Assembly: GCA_907165275.2 (NCBI GenBank)
Contig: OU015649.1
Location: 14,042,001-14,106,000, forward strand
DNA: 64,000 nt
Source of the DNA: Zygaena filipendulae
Lineage: Eukaryota; Arthropoda; Insecta; Lepidoptera; Zygaenidae
Reading direction: 5' to 3'
Both the position numbers and the translations under genes were made by a program. Every line of letters begins with the position of its first letter. Position 1 is the stretch's first letter. The notes below the pieces were generated by a model that saw only the letters and a program-made list of their open reading frames with translations, was not told where the DNA came from and did not search any database. This document shows positions 22,595 to 33,441 of this stretch, piece by piece.

Positions 22595-24084
22595 AAATAT
22601 TAATAGGATAGTTTTAAAAACTAAAAAAACATGCCAAACCAAATTAAAAAGGAGAAAATAATTTGCACTAATTAAAATTAAAATTAAAAATGAGATCTAC
22701 AAAACAAAATATTTTATTGTAAGAAAACGTGGGGTGCTTTTTGAGATATTTTCAGACTAGCAGCCCACGTTTCCTTAGAACAAATAAATACATTTTTTTG
22801 TTATCATCTTGAAATTAATCCGACGGCTTGAAGGGGGTGAAACTCACGCTCAATGATTCCGTTACATATCTATGGATACATATTACATATAGATACATGG
22901 ATACATATAAGAAACATAGAGACGAGCGAAGCTCATAAAAGCGCTTTAAAAATGGTGATGAGTGAAGTCGATATGCTGTGCCAAATAATACTCAATCTCA
23001 GAGAACAAAAGCAAAAAGTAAGTAGTTAGCTCAGGTGTTCAAACCAGTTTTAGTGTTGAGACGTTGGAATAGACTAGCTTTGTTTGCCACCCGACGTCAC
23101 TCCGCTATAAATGGCTGACGGCGAAACGCAGGTAGAAAGGTGCTTTGATTTAAATCTCAAAGGGAAATAATAATGTTCAAAGATTTGAACATAATGCATG
23201 TTACACAGAAAGGTGAAGATAAATTGGAGAGACAAGTTAATAAAACTATCTTTTAAAATTCTTTAAGTTTACACATTATACACACTTTCAGACAGACTAA
23301 AAATCATAAATGCGTAACATGCAAAAATGACACTGCACGAAACCGAACCAAAATAGTGTACTTGCATGAAGTTCATAATAAGAAATTGAAGAAATATAAC
23401 AAAATAGGGCCCGAAAAAACCATAATCGTGAAAGATTTATTAAAAAAATTATCAATATTTTCAATAATAATAATCAATTTTAATTTTGTTAAAACGGAAC
23501 GGTTGCAACGATTCACCAATCACAGCCACGCTTAACACATTACGTCATTTTTATTTTTTAGGAAAAATTTACGTACCTACTCTTTTCAGCAAAGGCAAAA
23601 GAAACTAAGTGCATACAGTCAACACATATTTTACTTCTTTTACTTTAAAATGCATTGGAAGTAACTCGACACAATTCATCTTTGTCCTTATTTTTTTAGA
23701 TCAATAAGGAGAGTAATGGCGTAATTTCTATCTAGTGACGTCATTCTTGTGTTTTATCGCAAACTGTTTAGTAGAGAAAGAACATTTTAAAACTTAAAGC
23801 ATATAGGCATATACTCGTAGCATGGGTGTTTCAGTGAGGCTAAAAAGCACATTCAAATACCATGCAAGCGGAGCTGTAAGAAATAACTAGTCATATGGGT
23901 CTATATGCATTATTCTCTATTTAATTGCTATCATAAAGTTCTAATTGGATAATAAAGATACATAAGCCAGATTTGAATAAATCAATTCAAAATACCATTG
24001 AGTACCAATACCTGTAGGTAGGCACCTATTTGATCTGTGTACATACATCATTCTCGGTCTTAATGTCAATAGGTAATAACAAAA
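22595..24084. other. No gene seen
   Basis: AT-rich with a CpG-richer patch near 23090-23140. No coding or structured element recognised. Confidence 0.45.
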
Positions 24085-24131
24085 AATTGGTCAAGTGCAT
24101 CTTGGACTACGCACGGTGAAGGGTTCCGTAG
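24085..24131 (+). repeat. Decayed end of the element at 33442-33842
   Basis: Reads aaaaattggtcaagtgcatcttggactacgcacggtgaagggttccgta-like sequence. It matches, with many changes, the complement of the 33.8-kb end (ccggccaagtgcgagtcgga, then cgaagggttccg). Confidence 0.55.
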
Positions 24132-25136
24132 TGAGAAAAAATGTTTACTTTGTTAGTTAAACAGGAATGTTGTTTTCTAAAATAATTCACATTTCACAAA
24201 CTCTACACAAACAAAATATCTCAGTCAAATAAATTTTTATTTGTGTTTTATAAGTTTTATTATCTACCTTGAATATTTTTAGAATAGCAGTGCGTACTTG
24301 AAAAGTTAGAGGGAGGACTTTTGACGACTCACCAACTGATAATAATATAATAGATATATCATAAAAAGTCAGTTCGAAACGTAATTTTATTATGATTTCT
24401 GAGAACTTCTAATTTGTTGACTAACCCGTCAGTTACATCTGTTACATCTAAATACAAGTAAGTACATAATATGTTCCTAAGTACCATCTCTATTTTCTCC
24501 TAATCTCACCATAACTGTTGTATACCGATTCATAGAATACATTTTCCTTCTCAGATATAGTTGGCCGGAAATGACGTAATTGTAAAGGTTCCGTTTTTGT
24601 CATTTGTCCGTGGAATCCTAAATTGAAGGTAGAGAAATGATGCGTAGATACGATTTTCACATCTAGCAAAACTATATATCAATGATATTTATGTTGAATC
24701 TTTTGTTCGGAATCAATTTCGCTTCAAAGGTTTTACGTATACTATTGTGCCTTTGGAAAAATGCTTTGACAATATAGGCGCAAATTATACTTATATATTT
24801 ATCATCTTAAAAGATTTAGACGTTCATGTTTATTAAAATATCTATGTTCAATGAAGCTGGGTATACTAATTAAGTTATTTGTTAGAACCCAGTTTTTAAA
24901 TAAACTACAGTAGGTATGTATTTGCACAATTGAATCAATCAATCAATCAATCAAAATAATATATTCTTTAAAACTTGTTTAAAACAAATAACAAAATTCT
25001 ATCTTTATTCTTACTTTCTTTGCATCAAAAAGATTTCTGTTATTTTTTCTTTCCACTTCTTGGAGTTCAATTTCTTTTTAAAGTAAGTTATGTAATTCGA
25101 TACAAATTTATTTTGGTACTATATTTGAATGAAATT
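24132..25136. other. No gene seen
   Basis: AT-rich. An (AATC)n run at about 24932-24952 may be a retrotransposon tail. Confidence 0.45.
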
Positions 25137-25376
25137 GGACGCTCCTTTAGATAAGCAATAGTGTGTTAATCCACACTGAAGATATTTTGAGTAAATCGTG
25201 TTTTAAAATTATAACGCCATTTCATATCGATTTCTTTTTTATTTGCAACATTTTCTTGGTATTTAAATAAGGTAAATACATAATAATTTTAAAACGTTCT
25301 ATATAAAGCGTTCAATAAAGCGTTCTGCATTAATAACTTCACTTGTGGGTTAACACGTTATTGCTTATCGGCGTCC
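25137..25376 (-). mobile_element. MITE with GGACG ends, copy 2
   Basis: 240 bp, the complement of copy 1 at 21892. The shared inner segments include gtgggttaacac, aaaacgttct, ggtaaataca and gtaaatcgtgttttaaaatt. The right flank (atttt) does not repeat the left (aaatt). Confidence 0.75.
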
Positions 25377-26218
25377 ATTTTTATTTTATATTGCGCGGCA
25401 AAATTTTAACATAGTTTAACACATACTAGACAACGTTGCAAAGGCGGCCGTCAATTTGATAGGGTCGCGTATTTGCATAGGGCGAGGCGTGCTTGGACCT
25501 TTTAACGGGCTTCGAGTTGGACCATGTCGAAGTAAACTACAGTTAGGGATGACCCGTCCGCCCGGGGCGACCACGCTATGTGATGCCACCCCTTACTTAG
25601 CCTACGGTACGTATCCATTCAACGCATAATAAGTTGTTTGTGCTAAAATTACATACGTTACGACAAATCAGAAAATCTTCCAAAGTGAGCAGGATCGAAG
25701 ATATGGTGAAGAACGTGGGAACCGACAGAAGAAGTGCAATGCAGGACCAGAAGAAATGGATGAATAGTTTAAACACTAATCGAGTAGTTTGGTATACAAT
25801 TCTAGTTGATATAATTTATGTAATGACGTGTGGGGCTTACAATTAGTAGGTACGATATAGACTTCTAGATAGGTGTTTTAGACTCATCATTATGCATTAA
25901 GCAATAAAAAAATAACTCCTATACACTTTGGTGAAGTTTAAATTCACTTTTCGAAGAGAGAGATTGTTACTTGTTTAGAATGTTAAACAAAATTGTCACC
26001 TAATTTTTTTTTTTATTAAAATATAAATAAAAAAAGGTTCACATTAATGTTATACCACCTAGAAAACTTGCCGTGTCGTATGACAGAGATCGTGCGCTCG
26101 CAATGTCCCTGGGTCACCCAGCCCGGGGCAGTCGTGTCGTACCAATAACGCTCTCGTATCGTCTTCGAATACTCGCCTCCTATCACGATACCTATCATAA
26201 TATCGTAAATATTATAAA
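25377..26218. other. No gene; two CpG-rich patches
   Basis: 25440-25620 and 26085-26175 are GC-richer (gacccgtccgcccggggcga; cacccagcccggggcagtcg). They could be regulatory, but nothing else supports it. Confidence 0.35.
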
Positions 26219-26798
26219 CTAGCAGTGCCCCGGCGGTTCACCCGCGTGAGTTTTGGAATTCCCGCAGGAACTTCAAAGTAAAATTTTGTCCAAAAATAAA
26301 AAAATTAAAAATTCTGGAGAGTGCCCGTGCCCTATCACCTAGGAGTAAGTATAAAAAATAGCCTATGAGCCTACAACCTATTCTCAGACCTACCGAATGG
26401 GCATGTTGACTAATTTTTATTTTTTAGTCCGTCTTGTAGATTATTAAAAAATATTGGACACATATTTTTTCTTTTTTTACGTAATCAAAAAATAACGGCG
26501 ATATACTGAGTAGAAATTTCGCGTGACGTCACTATTCTGACAGTTTGTATGGCGGTTTTGCGGTTAGTGACGTCACGACCCCCTCACCCTAAACTTTAAT
26601 GCGCTTTATTTCTGTATATTTTAATTTATTTAAAAAAGCAAAAAACACGTGTCTATTGTTTTTTTTATTTTCTGACGGACTAATTAGAATTTTGCTTTTC
26701 AAAAGTCGTCAACATCCCTATACAAAAAAAAATCATAAAAATCAGTCAAGGCGGAGTTCGATAGTAAACACTGTGAGTCTGTGACACGATGTTATAAG
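26219..26798 (-). mobile_element. Helitron-like element interrupted by a MITE
   Basis: CTAG at 26219-26222 and the cggttcacccgcg terminal hairpin begin the minus-strand 3' part, which runs to ttctcagacctaccgaat at 26398. The Helitron resumes after the insert as atacaaaaaaaaatcataaaaatcagtcaaggcggag and ends near tgtgacacgatgttata. The interruption dates the MITE as the younger insertion. Confidence 0.68.
26399..26719 (+). mobile_element. MITE of 321 bp nested in a Helitron
   Basis: Ends GGGCATGTTGAC and, complemented, AGGGATGTTGAC, with AT directly on both sides. A second inner pair, TTAGTCCGTC / GACGGACTAA, follows. Two TGACGTCA palindromes are near 26523 and 26569. The opposite-orientation copy is at 53704-54023, also inside a Helitron and also flanked by AT. 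Confidence 0.78.
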
Positions 26799-26892
26799 AA
26801 TCGCTATCACCATATGACCTAACAGACGTCTATTGCTAGAAATCTTGAAGGTTCGGTTACTGTTCTGTGAGGAGACAGGTGATAAATCGCCT

Positions 26893-27102
26893 GGGCCCTC
26901 ATTCACTATGACCATAACACCGCGCTAAGATGAGACGCCGCAAAAACTGTCATTCCCTCGTAATCAAAAAATACATTTACAACGTTTCTTATGGTATAAA
27001 GAATAATAATTTCTAATAGGTATCTTGTCATCTAGAAAGTTTGGAAATGCGTTTTTGGGACGCGCCTTATGGGCAAGGAATTTTGTTCGTCAATAAGGGC
27101 CC
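26893..27102 (+). mobile_element. GGGCCC-ended MITE, copy 1
   Basis: 210 bp between GGGCCCTCATTCACTATGAC and a right end ending aataagGGGCCC-like (caataagggccc). Shares with 44413-44647 the blocks cgcgctaagatgagacgccg, caaaaactgtc, tacatttacaacgtttctta and aaatgcgtttttgggacgcg. No target duplication identified. Confidence 0.75.
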
Positions 27103-27339
27103 TGAAATATACCTAGCGGCCAGAAATGTTGGTGCAAAATATTTGACCACGACTATTATGATTTGTGTTCCGACAAAATTCCGGGACACTTATAGGTATA
27201 TTCTCTGCCTAAACTATATCGATTCTTTTATTAAGAATTCATAACGATAAAGGATAACTGGAACGAATATTTTTGTTTTACTGGGTCCTTTTCAGTAATC
27301 AGGAAATACATCATAGGTTTACGAGTATAATAATCGCCG
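27103..27339. other. No gene seen
   Basis: Short AT-rich spacer. Confidence 0.4.
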
Positions 27340-27382
27340 CAACTCCGAAATGAACGCATGTGAAACCGCGGGGAACAGCTAG
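27340..27382 (+). mobile_element. Helitron-like 3' fragment
   Basis: Ends aactccgaaatgaacgcatg, tgaaaccgcggggaacagCTAG before a T. The 5' part is not recognisable. Confidence 0.6.
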
Positions 27383-27750
27383 TTTTATAATATTTTTGCA
27401 ATTCCTTTGCATTGAGCCTCCAAAAATAAAACCTGAGGTGTATCGATTTGAATAGAAAAAAGGTGTTAAAAGAAAAATAAATTCCACAAATCAATTAGGT
27501 ATACCTAATCACCTACCATCTAATCTGATAGATAGCGGTCATCGACATTCGTAAGTAATTTGAAATCTTGAACGTTTTCAATTTGTGCTCAAAAGCTTCT
27601 GGATCCACACCTTCATTAGCAATGCAATCAAGTTGGGAGTGAAAATTTCCGATTTACCTAACCGTCAAGTTTGATATCTGCTGCTGCAGACGAGACGAAT
27701 ATTCTCGAATAATTTATGTTAACTCAATGCATTGCATTTGTCTCTCAGAG
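27383..27750. other. No gene seen
   Basis: Unassigned sequence. Confidence 0.4.
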
Positions 27751-27972
27751 GGGCTATTACATAACTTTTGATTCTATCATTTTTCGGTTGCAATCAAAAA
27801 CATGGCGGTTTTGCTATTACAATATGCACGTTTCGACACCTATAATATCTAGCAATCAACCAAAATAGAAATACTCAAAAGTTGAGGCTGCAAACATGAT
27901 TATTTAATCACAAAATTGCTATTTTCTGATTGAAACTGAAATATGATAACAACAGAAGTTACATAATTGCCC
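27751..27972. mobile_element. Probable MITE with GGGC ends
   Basis: Left end GGGCTATTACATAACTTTTG and complemented right end GGGCAATTATGTAACTTCTG match at 16 of 20. The 222-bp body is non-coding. CAGAG occurs just outside both ends but not in exact register. Confidence 0.55.
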
Positions 27973-28325
27973 TGCAGAGAACTAAGTTTCAGTTCAATTA
28001 AATTTAAAATTCTTAACCGGTGTCGAGTTTTTGATTGATAGATAGGTACGGTTCAGAGTTAAAAATATTTGTATATATAAGTTCGAGAAATAAAGTTAAT
28101 ATCATTTTGTGATTTCGCATTGAAATGACAAAACTATTACCGCACAGTCATTTAAACTATTAATACCTATTTTTCTTATCATCTAGTTCAAAGATAATTT
28201 ATCTTTGCAAAGATGTGTCATGTCTGTACTTTATGCTATCAACGTACATGCACTCGCATCCAGATCTCACGTATAAATGAATATTTTAGCCAAGCCCGAC
28301 GCCTCGCAGATTAACCAGCATAAAG
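27973..28325. other. No gene seen
   Basis: AT-rich, with a palindromic agataatttatct near 28192. Confidence 0.4.
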
Positions 28326-28805
28326 AGGCCGTACCATAAGCTTGTTGTATACCATACAAGTGGCGTTAGTACGATTTTGGCTAGGAATGATCCACATCAG
28401 CCGAAACGGCAGGGACGATGTGATACACATCGAAAATTATTTTAACACTTCTCATTATCATATTACCTGAAATACCTGAAGGACCTCCACTAACACCTCT
28501 CCAAAAGATGTTCACTGGTCCTGCGCCGCCATCATCTATCCGTGGTCTTCACCAGATCCATTCATATTGTAATAGGTCTATATACCAATGGCTGAACGGA
28601 CGACGCGCCCCATCTACCACCACTTGAGCTCTGTGTTTTTCGATCTATATCGATCACTTGGAACATCGTATAGATCTCCTCATTTTTGATTAGTACACGC
28701 AGAGAAACTCAGAGTTCTGAGCATTCATCTTTGTCTTCGAGTGACTTTGAGCATTCGATACTCGCTCTCAACAAAATAAGGAGTTAGGATATCGTGGTAC
28801 GGCCT
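28326..28805. mobile_element. Possible MITE with AGGCCGTACCA ends
   Basis: AGGCCGTACCA at 28326-28336 is matched by its complement at 28795-28805. The 480 bp between are non-coding and less AT-rich than the flanks. No target duplication was seen. Confidence 0.5.
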
Positions 28806-29080
28806 AATCACAATGAGCCGGTGGTTGGAACCACCGTTTACTTTTCATTTCCACCACACCTAGTCCTCCAAGATCAGCAGGGTGTTTGAGTGCGAGTGAG
28901 AAAATTTATTGCAACTCTGATTAGTTTTTGAGATTGAATCTACTAACAGTGAGAATGATTTATTTTATTTTCATTTTAAAAAGGAAGCATAATGAAATGT
29001 TTAAAAAATGTTAATCGAAAACCAGCGATCGCAACAAAATTGAAGTCGTTTGACTAAATTAAAAATTGTTTTATTTATAA
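28806..29080. other. No gene; one short hairpin
   Basis: ggtggttggaaccacc near 28821-28837 is a strong short hairpin. Otherwise nothing is recognised. Confidence 0.45.
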
Positions 29081-29256
29081 CTAGCTATCCCCCGTGGTTT
29101 CACCCTCGGTAATTTCGGAGTGCCCGTGGGAATTTCAGGATAAACTATACGTATAAACCTTCCTCTTGAATCCACTGTATCTATTAAACCGCATCAAAAT
29201 CCGTTGCGTAGTTTTAAAGATCCAAGCATACATATGACTATGTTTTATACTTTTTA
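29081..29256 (-). mobile_element. Helitron-like element, third subtype, copy 1
   Basis: CTAG at 29081 followed by a decayed hairpin (cccgtggtttcaccctcgg). The body contains aaaccttcctcttgaatcc, accgcatcaaaatccgttgc and gtagttttaaagatccaagc, shared with the next copy. Confidence 0.7.
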
Positions 29257-29450
29257 CTAGCTGTCCCCCGCGGTTTCAGCCTCGGTAATTTCAGAGTTCC
29301 CGCGGGAATTCCACGATAAACTATACGCATAAACCTTCCTTTTGAATCACTACCTATAAAAAAAAAATCGCATCAAAAGTTGCGTAGTTTTAAAGATCTA
29401 AGCATACATAGGGACAGACAGATAGCGGAAAGCGACTTTGTACTAGTAGT
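29257..29450 (-). mobile_element. Helitron-like element, third subtype, copy 2
   Basis: Head-to-tail with copy 1. CTAG at 29257-29260, hairpin cccgcggtttcagcctcgg, and the distal end agcgactttgtactagtag. Confidence 0.7.
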
Positions 29451-29540
29451 GTTGTTACTATGCATTGATTTATATTTTCCATGCAGTCAACAAATGGGTC
29501 AAAGCGCCATGGGAAAATGGACCAGAGAGATAGGAAAATA

Positions 29541-29569
29541 CACTCACAGGCACAATTAACCGCCCACCT
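29541..29569 (+). repeat. Left inverted repeat of the Tc1 element
   Basis: Identical over 29 bases to the complement of 31081-31109. Tc1-like transposases bind such ends with their paired-like helix-turn-helix domains. Confidence 0.95.
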
Positions 29570-29787
29570 TGTATTTCTTTCATTTTACAGTAGTCATCAA
29601 ATTTTGATCATATTTAATGGAAGTTATGTTAAAAGCAACCATTAAAGATAAATAAGATCACAAAATTTTTTAAAAATCCCGTTTATTAAAAAAACAATAA
29701 AAAAAAATCGATTTTGCAAAAAATTTGCATGAAAATGTTAGGAGTTTAATTTTGAAAAAAATCATCCGCTTTTTTTTAATTCAAATT

Positions 29788-30807
29788 TTAATAATGGGTG
29801 TTACCACCTCGGGCTCTAATAACTTCTTGTAGCCGGTTTGGCAATCCATCCATGATGTCTTGAATATCCGACTGAGGGATATTGTGCCACTCCTCTATCG
29901 TAGCCGTCTTGAGCTGTTCTAAGGTCGTAGGGGCTGGTACTCTTGCTCGGACACGTCTTTTTAAGTTGTCCCAAATGTGCTCAATTGGGTTAAGATCGGG
30001 ACTGCGTGCCGGCCATGGTAAAACTTGAATCCCGACCTCATCGAGGTATTGAGTGACGTATCTTGCGGTATGGCATCAAGCATTGTCGTGCATTAATCTA
30101 AAGTTCTCACCAATAAATGGTGCGAAAGGTATGACGTGGTCTTGTAACACTTCCTCCACGTATCTCTGAGCGGTCACACTGCCTCTATCAAACACCACAA
30201 GATCGGTACGAGCCTCGTAAGAGATACCTCCCCAAACCATTATGGACCCTCCCTGATAACCCACGGTTTCGATTACTGCGCATGGAGCGAACCGTTCATT
30301 TTGGCGCCTGAAGACACGCTGACGTCCTTCTGGACTTCTTAAGGCTATTCTGCACTCATCTGAGAACAGTACGTTCTTCCATTCCTCCATAGACCAGTCA
30401 GCATGTTCTCGCGCAAAGGCAAGTCTAGCTCTACGATGCTGTGGAAGCAGTTGTGGAGCGCGAGCTGGACGAAAAGCCCTCATATTCCTTTCAGCCAGTC
30501 TTCTTCTAATGGTACGTTCACTTACACTGACATTTCTCACCTCAAACAGACGTGTACGCGCTTCAGTAGCGGTGCAAAAGCGATTTCTTAGCACGTTACT
30601 GACAACAAAGCGGTCATCCCGAGCCGAAGTGCACTGATGTCGGCCTTGACCTGGTCTCCTCGTATATGAACCAGTCTCCCGAAAGGGTCTGATGGCATTC
30701 CGTACTGTAGTTCGAGGTATACCAAGCATACGAGCGATGCGACGAGGGCTATACCCAGCGTCAGCTAAAGTCACTGCCCTAGCAGCACCAGTTGCATCAA
30801 GTGGCAT
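29788..30807 (-). pseudogene. Tc1-family DD34E transposase, one nonsense codon
   Basis: The frame runs from ATG at 30807 to TAA at 29788-29790, 339 codons, the usual Tc1 length. Residues about 10-45 (DAGYSPRRIARMLG, TTVRNAI) and 60-110 (VSERTIRRRLAERN) form two helix-turn-helix units joined by an RRPGQGR motif resembling an AT hook. The catalytic residues are Asp150 (LFSDECR), Asp241 (MHDNA) and Glu276 (LNPIEH), with 34 residues between the last two. Codon 244 is TGA (complement of 30076-30078) where relatives have Arg in HDNARCHTA, consistent with a CGA-to-TGA change. The downstream part (CHTARYV, SPDLNPIEHIWDNLKRRV) is intact. Termination there removes the catalytic Glu, so the product should be inactive unless the stop is read through. 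Confidence 0.93.
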
Positions 30808-31080
30808 TTTTTTCAGTCACAAAGAATAATCACACACTAAAAACTCAAATTAAACAATATTCGCACGTGATGGCAGAAAAAAACAAGAAATGTAAACAAA
30901 GTAACGCAACTGCAACAATGTCAAACAACGACTAAATTTCAAAAACGCTTTAGTGATACAAGTTTATGGATCGAAATGACAGTATAAGTGTTTAGTTTAT
31001 TGCTAAAGTTCCCACTTAACAAAAAACAAAACCGTAGATAAGCCACAGTTAACATAAAAAAACAGGGTGACGAAAAAAAT
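30808..31080 (-). other. 5' flank of the Tc1 transposase gene
   Basis: Non-coding sequence between the start codon and the right inverted repeat; AT-rich, no second internal repeat seen. The element's promoter would lie here. Confidence 0.5.
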
Positions 31081-31109
31081 AGGTGGGCGGTTAATTGTGC
31101 CTGTGAGTG
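31081..31109 (-). repeat. Right inverted repeat of the Tc1 element
   Basis: Perfect partner of 29541-29569; the TA of the target follows at 31110-31111. Confidence 0.95.
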
Positions 31110-31785
31110 TATAAAATATCAACTTACCAACACATACATACAACACAATGGAACTGATCAAAATATTAAACAGCCATTTACACAAGTTGGAGCGAAAATC
31201 CGGAACACGCACAGTTCATAAGCACGTTTAAAATTTACCGTCCGTACCGTTCCGGGGACGGACGCAATAGTGAAATACGTTCCGTGTACTAACTTTCCGG
31301 GCATAAATCCCGCTGTCATATCCGAATATCCGGGACCTCGGCAAGTTTTCCATCTTTATTCACTATTGATAAGGCTTAATGGTGAAAGGGGACAGTTCTT
31401 AGTTTTATTTTCTTACGGGTGCGGGTGTGAAATGCATATTATGTTGAGAATGTATGAATATAGGTTATGTTTGATTTATTTCAGGGGAATCTTTTCGTAT
31501 TTTAATATTATAAGCTTGTTCAAGTTTGATTTTCATTAAGTTAGTATTCCCGTAAAGATAAATAATAAAGAATTTATCGTCCTTGATTTAAATAAATAAG
31601 TAGTATGCTAAATGCTTGTTACCAATTTTCGTTGACTTCGTGTGCGTAACTTTCATTGTCCCGTAAAATTAAACTGAATTTTTAACTAAGTTTATTTTTT
31701 TATACGACGTGTTAATGAATTGACCAATAACCTGATACACCTCATTTAAAAAAAATAAACAATAATGTGATTAAAATATAAATTA
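31110..31785. other. No gene seen
   Basis: Short open frame 31270-31539 has no protein signature. A CpG-rich patch is at about 31235-31350. Confidence 0.45.
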
Positions 31786-31968
31786 CTAGCTTTGCCCCGC
31801 GGTTTCACCCGCGAAAATTTTAGAGTTCCCGCAGGAATTCCGGAATAAAAAGTACCCTATGTATATGCATTCCTGACAACGTAAAATTCATGATGATCGG
31901 TTGAATCGTTAAGGCGTGAAAGCGTAACAGATAGACAGACAGAGTTACTTTCGCATTTATAATACCAC
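31786..31968 (-). mobile_element. Helitron-like element, slightly truncated
   Basis: CTAG at 31786-31789, hairpin ccgcggtttcacccgcg, gacaacgt, gatgatcggttgaatcg and ggcgtgaaagcgtaacag blocks. The distal end (cgcatttataatacc) lacks the usual final bases. Confidence 0.7.
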
Positions 31969-32032
31969 AGATAATATTTAATACTATACTATAATACGTA
32001 TTAGTAGGGATGTCTAAAACTTAATAATCTTA

Positions 32033-32269
32033 CCGCCGCAGTCAGAGTCGGCTTTAATGATTACTTAGTTAAGTCTAGATTTTTAAAACAAAACTGCCGC
32101 AATCAGAGACGTTCAGTAAATTAATGTTAATTGGCATTCAACGAGATGTAACTTAATTAGTTAAATGGCGACTATCATTAATTTACTGAACGTCTCTGAT
32201 TGCGGCAGTTTTGTTTTAAAAATCTATACTTAACTAAGTAATCATTAAAGTCGACTCTGAGTGCGGCGG
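32033..32269. mobile_element. Fold-back MITE with 96-nt arms
   Basis: Arms 32031-32126 and 32176-32271 are nearly perfect complements, separated by 49 nt. TTA occurs as a direct repeat on both sides (32030-32032 and 32270-32272); in a pure palindrome the right side would read TAA, so this supports a 3-bp TTA duplication and ends CCGCCGCA. A 3-bp TWA duplication is typical of PIF/Harbinger elements; that family is inference. A deleted relative is at 6351-6436. Confidence 0.8.
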
Positions 32270-32273
32270 TTAG

Positions 32274-32511
32274 AGTTATTCAACATTAGTTTGGAGGTGA
32301 CCTATCTACGAAATTTCAAGCGCTACGCCCCGCGCCTACGTATCAATGGCCGATTCGATTTTTTTGCTACGCGCGGCGTTCGCGCCATATATTGTATTAT
32401 AAATAATTTAGACATGGGCTAGTAAAAATGAAAAAATATAACCTATATTAAAACATGGTGCGATCGATTCGGAAGTCGATTCTGAACAAACTTCTTTCTA
32501 GTTTCAGTCAA
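32274..32511 (+). repeat. Dispersed repeat, partner of 8387-8617
   Basis: Inverted relative to the 8.4-kb copy and differing mainly in the CpG-rich middle (gcctacgtatcaatggccga against gcctaccggttcaa). It abuts the fold-back MITE, whose right end falls at the repeat's first bases. Confidence 0.75.
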
Positions 32512-32668
32512 TCAGACAGAGATTCTGTTTCCTCTGGCCACGGTGCTTATAAAATTCTTTTCTCACGTCTATGTTCATGGCCGTTCCATCGAACGAATCC
32601 TTTTTAAAAACTTGATTTTATTTTAGATGAATATCTTACTGACTATTTTTACGTGCTTTTTAATGATA

Positions 32669-32881
32669 CTAGCAGTTCCCCGCGGTTTCACCCACGTTAG
32701 TTGCGGGGTTTCCGTACAATTTCCGAAAAGTTCTTACCAAATGTCCTTTTTTGTACTCCTGACAACGGGTACTAATATGTGCAGTGTAAAATCTCATGAT
32801 AAAATCGGTTGAGTAGGTAGCTAAAACTTAAAAGCGTGAAAGTTTCACAAACAAACAAACTCTAATTCTCATTTATAATAC
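32669..32881 (-). mobile_element. Helitron-like element, decayed
   Basis: CTAG at 32669-32672 and ccgcggtttcacccacg, then tgtcctttttgtactcctgacaacg-like sequence, tgataaaatcggttgag, and an acaaacaaacaaac tract before tttataatacc. Confidence 0.66.
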
Positions 32882-33441
32882 CAGCTAGTTTACATTGAAC
32901 ATTATCTATTGAATTACATTTGCGTTACAATACATACGTACCTATATTATGTTATGTTCTGTGATGACAAAAACATGTACCTAACCACATAAAATTAATA
33001 GCATTTACAAATAATGCATTATAAAATATTTAAATAAATGGATATAGTTACCTACAAATATTTAAATAAACTCTGCAATGACAATTGCGGTCTATCTAGT
33101 ATACAATTTTATAATATATATATTACGTGCCTATAATATATAAACCGTTATCAAGCCGCATTTCAATTCGGTTGTGGAAACAATAATTTACAGGAGAATA
33201 ATTTCAGGTTTCAGATTTTACAAATCTCGGTTGAATATTATTCATATTATCGTCTGTCTATAGGTAGGTACATAATACTTTATACAGTTAGGTATACATT
33301 CAGTAGAACTGTACATTTAAAGTGTCTGTATGCCTATGTGTACATCCGAAACGTTTGAAAAAAAAAATAACGCTAGGTAAGTACCTACTTTAAAAGATTA
33401 CAGCTTTCATATGTGTTTGTCGGTTTGTTTAAATAAACGGA
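32882..33441. other. No gene seen
   Basis: AT-rich sequence with several tacctacaaat and taggtaggtac motifs. Confidence 0.45.

Larger units (their letters stand above)
29541..31109 (-). mobile_element. Tc1/mariner element, full length, inactivated
   Basis: 1569 bp with perfect 29-bp inverted ends (29541-29569 and 31081-31109; the outer 20 bases are CACTCACAGGCACAATTAAC) and TA outside both (29539-29540, 31110-31111). It holds one transposase gene on the minus strand with a single stop codon in the frame. About 250 bp of non-coding sequence precede the stop-side end and about 270 bp follow the start side. Perfect ends with one disabling change indicate a young copy that could still be moved by an enzyme supplied from elsewhere. 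Confidence 0.93.
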
